Positions 9,502 to 17,649 of a DNA stretch of 64,000 nucleotides are shown in pieces. The number at the start of each line of letters is the position of its first letter. Within the stretch, counting starts at the first letter, position 1. The stretch is from Pedobacter sp. Leaf250 (GTDB lineage Bacteria > Bacteroidota > Bacteroidia > Sphingobacteriales > Sphingobacteriaceae): NCBI RefSeq assembly GCF_920984735.1, contig NZ_CAKLBU010000005.1, forward strand, positions 185,976 to 249,975, given 5' to 3'. The position numbers and the translations under genes were made by a program. The notes under the pieces were generated by a model that had not been told where the DNA came from, searched no databases, and was given only the letters and a program-made list of their open reading frames with translations.

Positions 9502-10500
9502 TTAGTGTTTGAGTTTCAGATTAAGTGGTTCATCCCTGTCGCAAGAAATTTCGCCATTATTATATTTCAGTTCAGCCATTTGAATAGAACTTCTTCTTGT
9601 GGTATAATTATCAATTCCTTTGTTTTCGGGTGTTTTGCCTGGATGGGTAAAATAGTAAACGTAAGCTCTTCCGTTGTTTACCAACACATCGCAATGTCCG
9701 CCCATTACGCCATCATCTTTACCTTTTCCAGGTTCTTGCAGAATGTTTTTCTCCTGACGTTTCCAGTTTAATAAATCAGTAGAAGAATAAACGCCAAGCC
9801 CCTTCCAGTTATCCACAATCATCCAATAGGTGTTTTTCCAATAGAAAACCTTTGGGCCCTCGCAGCCTTTGTCACCAACAATTCGCTTGCTGCTATCTTC
9901 CCAGTGATACAAATCTTTACTATCAGCATAAAAAATGGATTTTCCAGCCATTTCATTGTTGTAATACATTCTCCAGCCTTGGTTGCCAGGAAGTTTGAAA
10001 ACGCAGGCATCAATACATCGATCAGAAGCAAGTGGTAATTTAGATTCGAATTTCCAGTTGATGAGATTTTTACTGGTTAGGTGTACGATGTATCTTGGAT
10101 GACGCCAATCTTTGAAAACACCGGGTACATAGGTAAGGTACATGTGATAAGTTCCTTTATTTTCAATTACTTCAGGTGCCCAATGCGTATAATCGGTAAG
10201 GCGGTACTGAATGTCGCAAGTGTCGCGATAATTCCATTTTACACCATCTTTAGATTCGGCAATGCCAATCCTAGTTCCATGAACCCAGCTAATTCCATCC
10301 AGATTTTTTTCATTTGCCCTTCTGTTCGTGTAAAACATAAACCATTTCTTTTCATTTTTATTCCAAATGACTACAGGATCAGCAGCGCCATCGTAGATTG
10401 GATCTCTATATAAGGGTTTTTCGATAAGCTGCTTGTTTTTCTGTTGGGCAAAACCAAATAAAGAGGCTAGGAGTAAACATGCTAGAACAATTCTTTTCAT
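9502..10500 (-). CDS. Secreted GH43-like five-bladed propeller hydrolase
   Basis: A 332-residue protein with a signal peptide (MKRIVLACLLLASLFGFAQQ). The catalytic-type motifs are YRDPIYDGAADPVVIWN near the start, THWAPEVIENKGTYHMYLTYV in the middle and DRCIDACVF further on. This places it in the GH43/GH117-like propeller superfamily. The general-base Asp and the Glu of APEV are present. It is the first gene of the minus-strand glycosidase run; its promoter should lie between 10501 and 10740, but no clear minus-strand TAnnTTTG box is visible there. The substrate is unknown. Confidence 0.75.
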   Translation of the reverse strand: MKRIVLACLLLASLFGFAQQKNKQLIEKPLYRDPIYDGAADPVVIWNKNEKKWFMFYTNRRANEKNLDGISWVHGTRIGIAESKDGVKWNYRDTCDIQYRLTDYTHWAPEVIENKGTYHMYLTYVPGVFKDWRHPRYIVHLTSKNLINWKFESKLPLASDRCIDACVFKLPGNQGWRMYYNNEMAGKSIFYADSKDLYHWEDSSKRIVGDKGCEGPKVFYWKNTYWMIVDNWKGLGVYSSTDLLNWKRQEKNILQEPGKGKDDGVMGGHCDVLVNNGRAYVYYFTHPGKTPENKGIDNYTTRRSSIQMAELKYNNGEISCDRDEPLNLKLKH

Positions 10501-10739
10501 TAAAAGCTTTTTTTTGGAAGATTAAGTTGCATTGTTCCCTCAGAATGAAACAAAAACAGGTCTTAAAATTGAAGTATATTTGGTTAAATGCTTATACGAT
10601 TTTACGTTTTTTTAACTGCTGATCCATCCTGTTCTATCCTGTTGGTTATGTATCAATAGTGCTATCGGAGAGATTGAATACTTTTTCAATCGTTTGAAAA
10701 AATTTTTAATAGGTAAGCTCAAAAAAAAAGAGCAATTAA
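10501..10739. other. Intergenic: upstream region of glycosidase operon
   Basis: No gene recognised. A plus-strand TATATTTG at 10575-10582 fits a Bacteroidota -7 box and is followed by a 23-codon reading frame from 10588 without recognisable homology. A further open stretch (about 10600-10760, plus strand, containing a reading GEIEYFFNRLKKFL) is also unrecognised. The segment adjoins a truncated oxidoreductase and may be debris from the same deletion. Confidence 0.4.
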
Positions 10740-11565
10740 CTTTGGACATTTATCAGTCTTGGTGAGCCAACCGAACCTTACGTTATATTAGGTTGGGATA
10801 TTGCAGGTATAATAATTAAAACAGGAAAGGATGTTACCAGATTCAAAGAGGGAGACGAAGTATTTGGGATGGTTAAGTTCCTTGGAGCAGGTGCAGGCTA
10901 TGCCGAGTACGTCAGCGCACCGGAATCTGATCTTGCAAAAAAGCCTTCCAACATAAGTTTCCAGGAAGCTGCTGCAGCAACTATGGCAGCACAAACTGCA
11001 TATGTTTCGCTGGTTAGATATGGCGAGATTAAAAAAGGAGACAAGGTAGTAATCACTGGTGCATCAGGTGGTGTCGGCCATTATGCAGTGCAGATTGCAA
11101 AACACCTTGGCGCTTATGTAATTGGAATAGCTTCTGAAGAAAACAGAGAATTTGTGCTCGGTTTAGGTGCTGACGAGTTTATTGATTACAAAACCACTAA
11201 TTTTGAGGATTTGGTTACAGATGCAGATTTAGTACATGATGCAGTCTGGAGGCAGGATGAATCACATATTGGCCGTGGCATTCAAGCATTGAAATCTGGT
11301 GGGACACTTTTAAGTCTAATGGTCCATCCAACTGAAGAATTTATAGAGCAAGCAAAAAAGAAGAAGAATGTCATAGTTAGAAGAATGAATGTGACAGATA
11401 CTACCGATCACCAGGGAGATGTAGAAGCGATCAGGTCATTATTGGAGTCAGGAGCGATCAAATCGCACATTTCCCAAACCTTTTCACTCGAAGAAACTTA
11501 TAACGGCACACCTACAGGTAGAAACCCATGCTACTAAAGGGAAGGTAGTTGTTGTACTTTCTTAA
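10740..11565 (+). pseudogene. MDR-family NAD(P)H:quinone oxidoreductase remnant
   Basis: The reading frame is clearly a zinc-independent medium-chain dehydrogenase: YVILGWDIAG, FKEGDEVFGM, the nucleotide-binding GASGGVGHYAVQIAK and GADEFIDYK. The homologous part begins in mid-domain near 10758 right after an in-frame stop (10737-10739), so about 50 N-terminal residues and the start codon are gone. Near 11500-11507 the frame also shifts. In the original frame it ends as an aberrant tail at 11537, but one base over it reads AHLQVETHATKGKVVVVLS and stops at 11565, which is the normal family C-terminus. Two independent lesions make this a pseudogene rather than a short gene with an internal ATG at 10869. 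Confidence 0.85.
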
Positions 11566-11637
11566 GTTAGAAATCTTAAAAATCTTTTGATCTTTGAAGC
11601 AATTCAGGATCAAAAGGCAATTACTTAATTTATTGAG

Positions 11638-12444
11638 ATGGCAAATCAAAACTTCAGCAAATTCACAGACTTAGTTTGGACGGTTAAGGAAGAAGAAATG
11701 TTTAAAGACGATCTTAGTTTTGAATTTCATTCTTTGGTGTACATGGTTTCTGGTGAAATGAAGGTAGTACAGGCGGATCGCACCTATATCTTTGAGGAAG
11801 GAAGCATGTTGGTTTTCCCAAGAAATCAAATTTCAACCGTTATCAAATATCCGAAAAACGACCAACCCTATGAATCAGTAGTTTTCCGCTTAACTGTTGC
11901 CCATTTAAAACCATTCTATGCCAATGAAATGCCCAATTTTTTAGCCTATCCTGATACATCTGTGAGAATCCTCGCTAAACATCCGCTTCTGGAAAGTCTC
12001 TTTTCGTCAGTGAGACCATACTTTGATCTTAAAAATAAACTTCCTGAAAATATAGCGAAACTTAAGCTGGAGGAGGCGATAGCTATCCTAAGATTTATTG
12101 AGCCTAACATAGATAATATTTTAAGTGATTTCTCCGAACCTGGCAAGATTAACCTGGTCGATTTCATGGAAAAACATTTTAAATTTAATATGCCACTTGA
12201 GAAATTTGCTTATCTGAGTGGTCGAAGCCTTTCGACTTTTATCCGAGATTTTAAAAAAGCCTTTAAGACAACTCCACAGCGCTGGCTCACAAGAAAGCGT
12301 CTGGAATTAGCCCATTTCCATTTGGCCAAAAAAGATAAAAAAGTTGCTGAGATCTACATGGAAACAGGGTTTGAAAATCTTTCTCACTTTTCATTCGCTT
12401 TTAAAAAGCATTTTGGGTATCCACCTACCGAAGTATCGGTATAA
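11638..12444 (+). CDS. AraC-family transcriptional regulator
   Basis: A 268-residue protein with a cupin-like N-terminal half (FHSLVYMVSGEMKVVQADRTYIFEEGSMLVFPRNQ) and a C-terminal double helix-turn-helix: FAYLSGRSLSTFIRDFKKAF as first HTH and AEIYMETGFENLSHFSFAFKKHFGYPP as second. It lies 72 bp after the oxidoreductase remnant on the same strand, so its natural target may have been that gene, now broken. The reading frame itself is intact. The effector is unknown. Confidence 0.9.
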   Translation: MANQNFSKFTDLVWTVKEEEMFKDDLSFEFHSLVYMVSGEMKVVQADRTYIFEEGSMLVFPRNQISTVIKYPKNDQPYESVVFRLTVAHLKPFYANEMPNFLAYPDTSVRILAKHPLLESLFSSVRPYFDLKNKLPENIAKLKLEEAIAILRFIEPNIDNILSDFSEPGKINLVDFMEKHFKFNMPLEKFAYLSGRSLSTFIRDFKKAFKTTPQRWLTRKRLELAHFHLAKKDKKVAEIYMETGFENLSHFSFAFKKHFGYPPTEVSV

Positions 12445-12497
12445 ATAGAACTGGCAGGCTTATAATTATTCCCTGATTATTTAATAAGTTTCACGAG

Positions 12498-12562
12498 GTA
12501 GGACTTGAGAATTTTATAGTTCGCAGAGTCGCCTACTATTGTCCTACTGTACTCTGCTTTTT
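12498..12562 (+). terminator. Terminator with alternative stems after AraC gene
   Basis: GCAGAGT (12523-12529) pairs with ACTCTGC (12551-12557), followed by five T. A second perfect pairing, GTAGGAC (12498-12504) with GTCCTAC (12541-12547), competes with it because the stems interleave. The simplest reading is a Rho-independent terminator for the AraC gene. Confidence 0.5.
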
Positions 12563-12786
12563 CCCAATATCATCATAAACTCATTTCATTAATCGAATTC
12601 AATTTTTAGTTTTTGATAATGAGTAAATGATAAACTGAAATGGCAAATTAAAAGTTCGTTTTTTGAAAAGAACTTTGTATTTTAGATTTAATCCTATCAA
12701 AAATCCACCTTTTCTTGATATGGGTGACCTTTTGGGAGTTCCAACAACAGATTAGTAATAATTAATATCTTTAAGGTTCATTGTTA

Positions 12787-13136
12787 ATGGAGATGGTAAA
12801 ATCAGAATATTCAGGGGTTAAGACGAAAGACTTTTGTTACGGTCTTTTAATGTAAATGACCTTGAGAATATTTTCAAAGGACTTTCAGATCCCGACTTAA
12901 TAAAATACTATGGGATAAGCTATCAGACATTAGAGTCAGCTAAGGAACAAATGCTGTTTTTTGAAAATCTTGAGACGGCCAGAACTGGAAAATGGTGGGC
13001 AATTTGCTCGTTGGATAACAAAATGTTTTTTGGTGCTGGAGTGGATAAACCGAAGCCAATAACCCCTTCTCACCAAAAATATTTTTCTGGTAACAACATG
13101 TTTATCAATAAGTCTACAAGAATTAAAGATTGGTGA
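12787..13136 (+). pseudogene. Broken GNAT N-acetyltransferase (RimJ/RimL-like)
   Basis: From the ATG at 12787 the frame reads MEMVKSEYSGVKTK and then runs off; one base over, from 12831, it reads LLLRSFNVNDLENIFKGLSDPDLIKYYGISYQTLESAKEQ, a typical start of a RimJ/RimL-like GNAT. One missing base in the A-run near 12826-12828 would rejoin the two into KTKRLLLRSF. After FFGAG (about 13040) the family sequence is lost, and the acetyl-CoA-binding half of the domain is absent before the stop at 13136. I therefore call it a frameshifted and 3'-truncated pseudogene; a TTG start at 12834 would be an artefact. Confidence 0.65.
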
Positions 13137-13475
13137 GATGGGGTCAAATAATTTGGTGTGTCCAGGCAGGGCGGCAACTAAATTAATTCTAGCTAATTTG
13201 CTTAATCTAAATATTACAAGATGAAATAGTGGCTTTAGTGATTGTTCAATTAAGCTCACTTTTACTTCTACAGAAATATATTCGACTGAAATCCATGATT
13301 TGATAGTCGTCTTAAAATTAAAAAAAATGATTCGCTTACAACCAGCAGTAAAAGCTATGAAGTTATATAAATGTGCTTAACAGGGTCATTAATAGCTTTT
13401 TTATTTTTTGTCTACAGAATTAAACAACATAAGCAAAGGTATTAATTGTTCAATTGTAGTCCCTTCTAGTGCACT
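13137..13475. other. Gene-free stretch after GNAT remnant
   Basis: No supported coding region on either strand. The minus-strand frame across 12936-13259 is a shadow of the GNAT remnant and has no family features. The stretch may hold degraded sequence. Confidence 0.4.
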
Positions 13476-13516
13476 AAATGGAGTTAAATCATTTTGATTT
13501 AACTCCATTTTTTTTA
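13476..13516 (+). terminator. Strong plus-strand terminator hairpin
   Basis: A perfect 15-bp stem (13476-13490 with 13496-13510, arm AAATGGAGTTAAATC) encloses a five-base loop and runs into a T-tract. It has no intact plus-strand gene within 1 kb upstream, so it probably once ended the now decayed gene. It also separates that region from the convergent Crp/Fnr gene. Confidence 0.75.
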
Positions 13517-13557
13517 TTTAATAATTTTCAAATGCTGGATGATTAATTCAATCCTGC

Positions 13558-14139
13558 TTATTTTTTCGATAACAGGTTTTTCTTAATTCTGCTCAATGTT
13601 TCGGGAGCGATTCCCAAATAAGAAGCAATTAAGTTTTGAGGAATCCGCTCAATAATTTGCTGGTTTGATGCTGTTAATTGAAGGTAACGTTCTTCAGCAC
13701 TATGTGTAATCGTGCTCATTAGTCTCCGTTCTTTGGTTACCAAACTATTTTGATAAAGTATCCGAAAATAACGGTCCATAATTGGAACAGCCAATGTTAA
13801 TTCTTCATAATGGTTTCTCGACAGCGTTAGCAATTCCGAATTTTCAATTGCATCTATATTAAAAATCGCAGGTTCGCCAGAAAGGAAACTGTTAAAATCT
13901 GATAGCCACCAACCTTCCCAGCCGAACAAACTCATGTGTTCATTGCCTTTTTCATCAATATTGTAAGTTCTTAACAAACCCTTTGCAACAAAAACTATAT
14001 CCCTGCAAACATCTCCTTCTTGAAGTAAATATTGTTTTTTCCTCAACTTTTTAGGGTAAAAGAATTTTTCTATCAATAACTTATCATCACTGCTAAGTGA
14101 AACTTTTTCTTCTATATGATTGAAAAGAACATTGATCAT
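13558..14139 (-). CDS. Crp/Fnr-family transcriptional regulator
   Basis: A 193-residue protein with an N-terminal cyclic-nucleotide-binding-like beta-roll (LLQEGDVCRDIVFVAKGLLRTYN) and a C-terminal winged helix (IPQNLIASYLGIAPETLSRIKKNLLSKK). Only one cysteine (C45) is present in the sensor half, so it is not an iron-sulfur FNR. The recognition helix reads E180-T-L-S183-R184, the same E..SR pattern FNR uses to read TTGAT. It is divergent from the reductase gene at 14283, and the shared spacer holds two perfect TTGAT-N4-ATCAA boxes, so both genes are its likely targets. The signal sensed is unknown. Confidence 0.92.
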   Translation of the reverse strand: MINVLFNHIEEKVSLSSDDKLLIEKFFYPKKLRKKQYLLQEGDVCRDIVFVAKGLLRTYNIDEKGNEHMSLFGWEGWWLSDFNSFLSGEPAIFNIDAIENSELLTLSRNHYEELTLAVPIMDRYFRILYQNSLVTKERRLMSTITHSAEERYLQLTASNQQIIERIPQNLIASYLGIAPETLSRIKKNLLSKK

Positions 14140-14158
14140 TTAATTGTTATTTAAAGAA

Positions 14159-14166
14159 CAAATATA
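14159..14166 (-). promoter_or_regulatory. -7 box of Crp/Fnr gene
   Basis: On the minus strand this reads TATATTTG, a perfect TAnnTTTG Bacteroidota -7 element, 20 bp before the ATG at 14139. The predicted start of transcription is near 14153. Confidence 0.6.
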
Positions 14167-14191
14167 AAATTTTGGTTGTGCCGACTGCATA

Positions 14192-14205
14192 TTGATTTAG
14201 ATCAA
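14192..14205. promoter_or_regulatory. FNR-type operator box 1
   Basis: TTGAT-TTAG-ATCAA is a perfect match to the FNR-type palindrome. Its centre (14198.5) lies about 45 bp upstream of the predicted start of the minus-strand regulator gene and about 64 bp upstream of that of the reductase gene. Confidence 0.8.
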
Positions 14206-14214
14206 TCGTATTTC

Positions 14215-14228
14215 TTGATGCATATCAA
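14215..14228. promoter_or_regulatory. FNR-type operator box 2
   Basis: TTGAT-GCAT-ATCAA is a second perfect palindrome, centred 23 bp from the first. Its centre (14221.5) lies about 41 bp upstream of the predicted start of the reductase gene, the class II activator position known for Crp/Fnr proteins. Confidence 0.8.
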
Positions 14229-14250
14229 GTGCTGTAAATTTCTGTCAAGG

Positions 14251-14258
14251 TAATTTTG
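14251..14258 (+). promoter_or_regulatory. -7 box of reductase gene
   Basis: TAATTTTG is a perfect TAnnTTTG element, 24 bp before the ATG at 14283. No good -33 TTTG is visible at the usual spacing, consistent with a promoter that depends on the activator at box 2. Confidence 0.6.
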
Positions 14259-14282
14259 AATTTCAAATAAGGAAATATAAGG

Positions 14283-15350
14283 ATGAGTAAAATTGCATTA
14301 GTAGTAGGAGCAAGTGGTATCACCGGAAGTAATTTAGCAATAAGTCTAATTAATGAGGGATGGAATACTTATGGTTTAGCCCGAAACCCTAACCTCGGGA
14401 TTAAAGGCCTTAAACCAGTGATAGCTGATCTTTTAGATATTGATAGCCTAAAGGTGGGTTTAGCAGAAATAAAACCAACACATGTATACATTACAACCTG
14501 GATGAGAAATGATACCGAGGCAGAAAATATAAGGGTTAATAGTTTGATGGTTCGTAACCTTCTTGATGTTTTATCTATACATAAATCGGTTGAACATGTA
14601 GCTTTGGTTACAGGTTTAAAACATTATTTAGGTCCGTTTGAAGCCTATGCTCAAGATGGATTTCTACCTGAAACACCTTTGAGAGAGGAACACCCCCGCT
14701 TAAATATAGAAAATTTCTATTATGCTCAAGAAGATGAAGTTTATGAAGCTGCGCATCGTGATGGTTTTACCTGGAGCATCCACAGACCGCACACCGTTAT
14801 CGGCCAGGCAGTGGGTAACGCTATGAATTTAGGCACAACATTAGCAGTTTATGCCACCATTTGTAAGGAAACAGGGCGTAAGTTTAGATGGCCAGGTTCG
14901 GCAGCACAGTGGAATGGATTATCAGATGTAACTGATGCGAAAGTTTTGGCCGCCCATTTAATTTGGGCATCAACCACAGAAGAAGCAAAGAATGAAGCTT
15001 TTAATGTTGTAAATGGCGATGTTTTTCGTTGGAGTAGATTATGGAATCGTTTGGCTGATTATTTTGAAATCGAATCGGTAGGTTTTGAAGGTACTATCCA
15101 GCCTCTGGAGAAAGAGATGGCTAATGATGTAGAGATTTGGGCAAATATTGCTGAAAAATATAAATTGAATGAAACAGATTTGAGTCGTTTGGCATCTGCA
15201 TGGCATACAGATCTTGATCTTGGCAGACCAATAGAAGTAATGACTGATATGTCGAAAAGTAGAAAGATGGGGTTTTTAATATTTCAAAATACCGAGGATG
15301 CATTTTATGATTTGTTTGATTCCCTCCGTAAGGCCAATTTAATACCATAG
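14283..15350 (+). CDS. PRISE-type SDR reductase (progesterone 5-beta-reductase-like)
   Basis: A 355-residue extended short-chain dehydrogenase. The nucleotide-binding motif is GASGITG (residues 9-15). VTGLKHYLGPFE (K113) and ENFYYAQED (Y146/Y147) are the family-specific catalytic motifs of the PRISE group, whose plant members are progesterone 5-beta-reductase and iridoid synthase and which reduce activated C=C bonds with NADPH. RPHTVIGQAVGNAMNLG and a C-terminal substrate cap follow. It is divergent from a Crp/Fnr regulator and probably activated by it. The physiological enone or enal substrate is unknown; detoxification is a reasonable guess. Confidence 0.88.
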   Translation: MSKIALVVGASGITGSNLAISLINEGWNTYGLARNPNLGIKGLKPVIADLLDIDSLKVGLAEIKPTHVYITTWMRNDTEAENIRVNSLMVRNLLDVLSIHKSVEHVALVTGLKHYLGPFEAYAQDGFLPETPLREEHPRLNIENFYYAQEDEVYEAAHRDGFTWSIHRPHTVIGQAVGNAMNLGTTLAVYATICKETGRKFRWPGSAAQWNGLSDVTDAKVLAAHLIWASTTEEAKNEAFNVVNGDVFRWSRLWNRLADYFEIESVGFEGTIQPLEKEMANDVEIWANIAEKYKLNETDLSRLASAWHTDLDLGRPIEVMTDMSKSRKMGFLIFQNTEDAFYDLFDSLRKANLIP

Positions 15351-15746
15351 TGAGATTATAAAAAGAGAATCAGATCTAAATAATATTTTAATGTCTATCT
15401 GTTGCAATTGAATGTAATGCATTGAGGTGTAATTTATTTCAGAGTATTCTTTTTGTTTAATAATCTCATTGGCATTGTGAAAATTTTAATCATTTATTTT
15501 GATAAAATGTATTGACTAATTAGAAAATTAGGTAAACAGTAAATAAAACCTAACATTCTTCTTAAAATAATTTAGATAGTTTTTAAACTGGTTGGTTTTT
15601 CAAATAAATTGCCGATTATAAAACTCATCTAAATTAATAATTATATATTTGCAGCCTTGAAAGGCAACACTTTGTGTGGTTTTCATGATTAGTTTAAGTC
15701 GTTATAACAAGACTTTTTTATTTTAAAGACAACCTAAACCACGTTA
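15351..15746 (+). promoter_or_regulatory. adk upstream region and long leader
   Basis: No gene is visible. TATATTTG at 15644-15651 is a good -7 box and would give a leader of about 90 nt. Within it, AGTC (near 15696) and GACT (near 15713) flank a short spacer and are followed by a T-rich run up to about 15725. This could be a weak attenuator or simply AT-rich leader; the stem is short. Confidence 0.45.
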
Positions 15747-16316
15747 ATGCTTAATTTAGTTCTCTTTGGCCCTCCAGGGGCGGGTAAAGGCACCCAATCT
15801 GAAAAGCTGATTTCAAAATATCAGTTGGTACATGTTTCAACAGGCGATCTTTTTAGAGCACACGTAAAAGGCGAAACAGAATTAGGAAAAAAAGTAAGTC
15901 AATTATTGGCAGATGGAGAATTGGTTCCAGATGCGATTACAATTGCCATGCTTGAAGAAGAGGTGGATAAAAATCCTGATGCAAAAGGTTTTGTGTTTGA
16001 TGGTTTTCCACGTACGGTTCCTCAGGCTATAGAACTTGATTTGTTTTTAGAGCGTAAAGGCAGCAAAATTGCTGGTGTAATTGCTTTAGATGTTGATCAG
16101 GAAGAATTGACAAAACGCATTGCCGAACGTCATAAAGTTAGTGGCCGTCCGGATGATGATGCGGAAAAATTAAAGAAACGCATTTCAGAATACTTTGAAA
16201 AAACAATCCATGTATTGCCTTATTATGAGGAGCAGGGTAAGTTGAAAAAGGTAAATGGAATAGGTGAAATAGAAAATGTTTATACTGATCTTTGCGCTGT
16301 AATCGATCAGTTTTAA
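15747..16316 (+). CDS. adk: Adenylate kinase
   Basis: A 189-residue enzyme that interconverts ATP + AMP and 2 ADP in the cytosol. The P-loop is GPPGAGKGT (residues 8-16), followed by the AMP-binding STGDLFRAHVKGETELGKK and the FVFDGFPRT motif. The lid (ERHKVSGRPDDDAEKLKKR) is short and lacks the four zinc-binding cysteines, so it is the short-lid form common in Bacteroidota. A hairpin terminator follows before obgE. Confidence 0.97.
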   Translation: MLNLVLFGPPGAGKGTQSEKLISKYQLVHVSTGDLFRAHVKGETELGKKVSQLLADGELVPDAITIAMLEEEVDKNPDAKGFVFDGFPRTVPQAIELDLFLERKGSKIAGVIALDVDQEELTKRIAERHKVSGRPDDDAEKLKKRISEYFEKTIHVLPYYEEQGKLKKVNGIGEIENVYTDLCAVIDQF

Positions 16317-16337
16317 ATTATATAATTTAAAAATAAT

Positions 16338-16386
16338 AACATCCGCAAAAATAGCATTAGTTGTTTTTTGCGGATGTTTGTTTTTT
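16338..16386 (+). terminator. adk terminator
   Basis: A perfect 14-bp stem (16338-16351 with 16365-16378, arm AACATCCGCAAAAA) is followed by a T-rich tail, just after the adk stop. Confidence 0.8.
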
Positions 16387-16483
16387 AGCGATTTTTGCAA
16401 ATCAAAAATCAGAGAACAAAAAAATACAAAAAACATTTGTCGGTTTTTTAATCTAAAATCGTCAATCTAAAATCGTAAATACT

Positions 16484-17479
16484 ATGTCGCAGGGTTCTAA
16501 TTTCGTAGATTATGTTAAAATTTGTTGCCGTTCTGGTAAAGGCGGAGCAGGTTCAGCACATTTGCATCGTGATATTTTAACCTCAATGGGTGGTCCTGAT
16601 GGTGGCGATGGCGGCCGTGGTGGTCATATCATCGTTAAAGGAAGCATACACATTTGGACATTATTACACCTTAAATACCGCAAGCATATTATTGCTCAAG
16701 ATGGTGGTGCCGGCGGAAGCTCTCATAAATTCGGTAAACAAGGTCAGGATGAAATTTTGGAAGTTCCGCTAGGAACTATTGCCAAAGATGCGGAGACAGG
16801 GGAGGTGCTTTTTGAAATTACAAAAGATGGCGAAACCAAAATTCTAACCGCTGGTGGTCGTGGAGGTTTAGGAAATGCTCACTTTAAAAATTCAGTGCAG
16901 CAAACTCCACGCTTTGCTCAACCAGGAGAGTCAGGGCAGGAAGTTTGGAATATTCTCGAATTAAAAGTTTTGGCCGATGTAGGTTTGGTTGGTTTCCCGA
17001 ATGCGGGTAAATCTACTTTGCTATCTGTTGTATCGGCTGCAAAGCCAGAAATTGCAGATTATCCATTCACAACCATTGTACCCAATCTAGGAATCGTGAG
17101 TTACAGAGGAGGAAAGTCTTTCGTAATGGCCGATATTCCTGGTATTATCGAAGGTGCATCAAAAGGAAAAGGTTTAGGTTACCGCTTCCTGCGTCATATC
17201 GAACGTAACTCTGTTTTATTATTTATGGTTCCTGCCGATACCAGTAGAACCATCAGAGAAGAATATGAGATTTTAAAGAGTGAGTTGTTATCTTACAACC
17301 CTGAATTAATGCAAAAACCCCATGTTTTAGCCATTACCAAGTCTGATATGTTGGATGAAGAATTAATGGATGAAATGAAGCAGGACCTGCCAAATATCCC
17401 ATCTATTTTTATATCATCTGTAGCACAAAAAAACTTATTAGAACTTAAGGATTTGCTGTTTAAAGCTATTGAGAGTTAA
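16484..17479 (+). CDS. obgE: Obg-family GTPase
   Basis: A 331-residue GTPase involved in late ribosome assembly and stress control. It has the glycine-rich Obg domain ([29 protein letters not shown]) at the N-terminus, then the G domain: GFPNAGKST (170-178), [10 protein letters not shown] (G3) and [10 protein letters not shown] (G4). The C-terminal Obg extension found in some species is absent, as usual in Bacteroidota. Upstream, the phrase ATCTAAAATCGT occurs twice in tandem near 16450-16478. An 11-copy 7-bp repeat begins one base after the stop codon. Confidence 0.97.
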   Translation: MSQGSNFVDYVKICCRSGKGGAGSAHLHRDILTSMGGPDGGDGGRGGHIIVKGSIHIWTLLHLKYRKHIIAQDGGAGGSSHKFGKQGQDEILEVPLGTIAKDAETGEVLFEITKDGETKILTAGGRGGLGNAHFKNSVQQTPRFAQPGESGQEVWNILELKVLADVGLVGFPNAGKSTLLSVVSAAKPEIADYPFTTIVPNLGIVSYRGGKSFVMADIPGIIEGASKGKGLGYRFLRHIERNSVLLFMVPADTSRTIREEYEILKSELLSYNPELMQKPHVLAITKSDMLDEELMDEMKQDLPNIPSIFISSVAQKNLLELKDLLFKAIES

Positions 17480-17480
17480 G

Positions 17481-17557
17481 GTTGAAGGTTGAAGGTTGAA
17501 GGTTGAAGGTTGAAGGTTGAAGGTTGAAGGTTGAAGGTTGAAGGTTGAAGGTTGAAG
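17481..17557. repeat. 7-bp tandem repeat, 11 copies
   Basis: Eleven perfect copies of GTTGAAG start one base after the obgE stop codon. The unit length is not a multiple of three, and the short minus-strand reading frame through it (NLQPSTF periodicity) is a by-product. Copy number is likely to vary by replication slippage. Confidence 0.97.
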
Positions 17558-17649
17558 GAATTTGGATAAACAAGTTAACAATTTTTTTTCTAAATTTTCA
17601 CTGCAGTTTAAGCAGTTAAACAATTTAGAAAATTCAAACAATTAACCAT

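Noticed and set aside
5740..10413. Several 60-120-codon plus-strand frames across GH39, GH2 and GH43-like genes
   Set aside because: All are antisense to strong glycosidase frames; composition is that of complement sequence.
10869..11537. A 222-residue oxidoreductase starting at an internal ATG
   Set aside because: Homology extends upstream of the ATG and the last residues are in the wrong frame, so it is better described as a pseudogene.
12936..13259. Minus-strand 107-codon frame
   Set aside because: Antisense to the GNAT remnant, with no recognisable fold.
17481..17557. Possible CRISPR array
   Set aside because: The repeats are 7 bp with no spacers, so it is a simple tandem repeat.
17438..17641. 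Minus-strand frame with NLQPSTF repeats
   Set aside because: It is the translation of the 7-bp DNA repeat and overlaps obgE; no start signal or homology.
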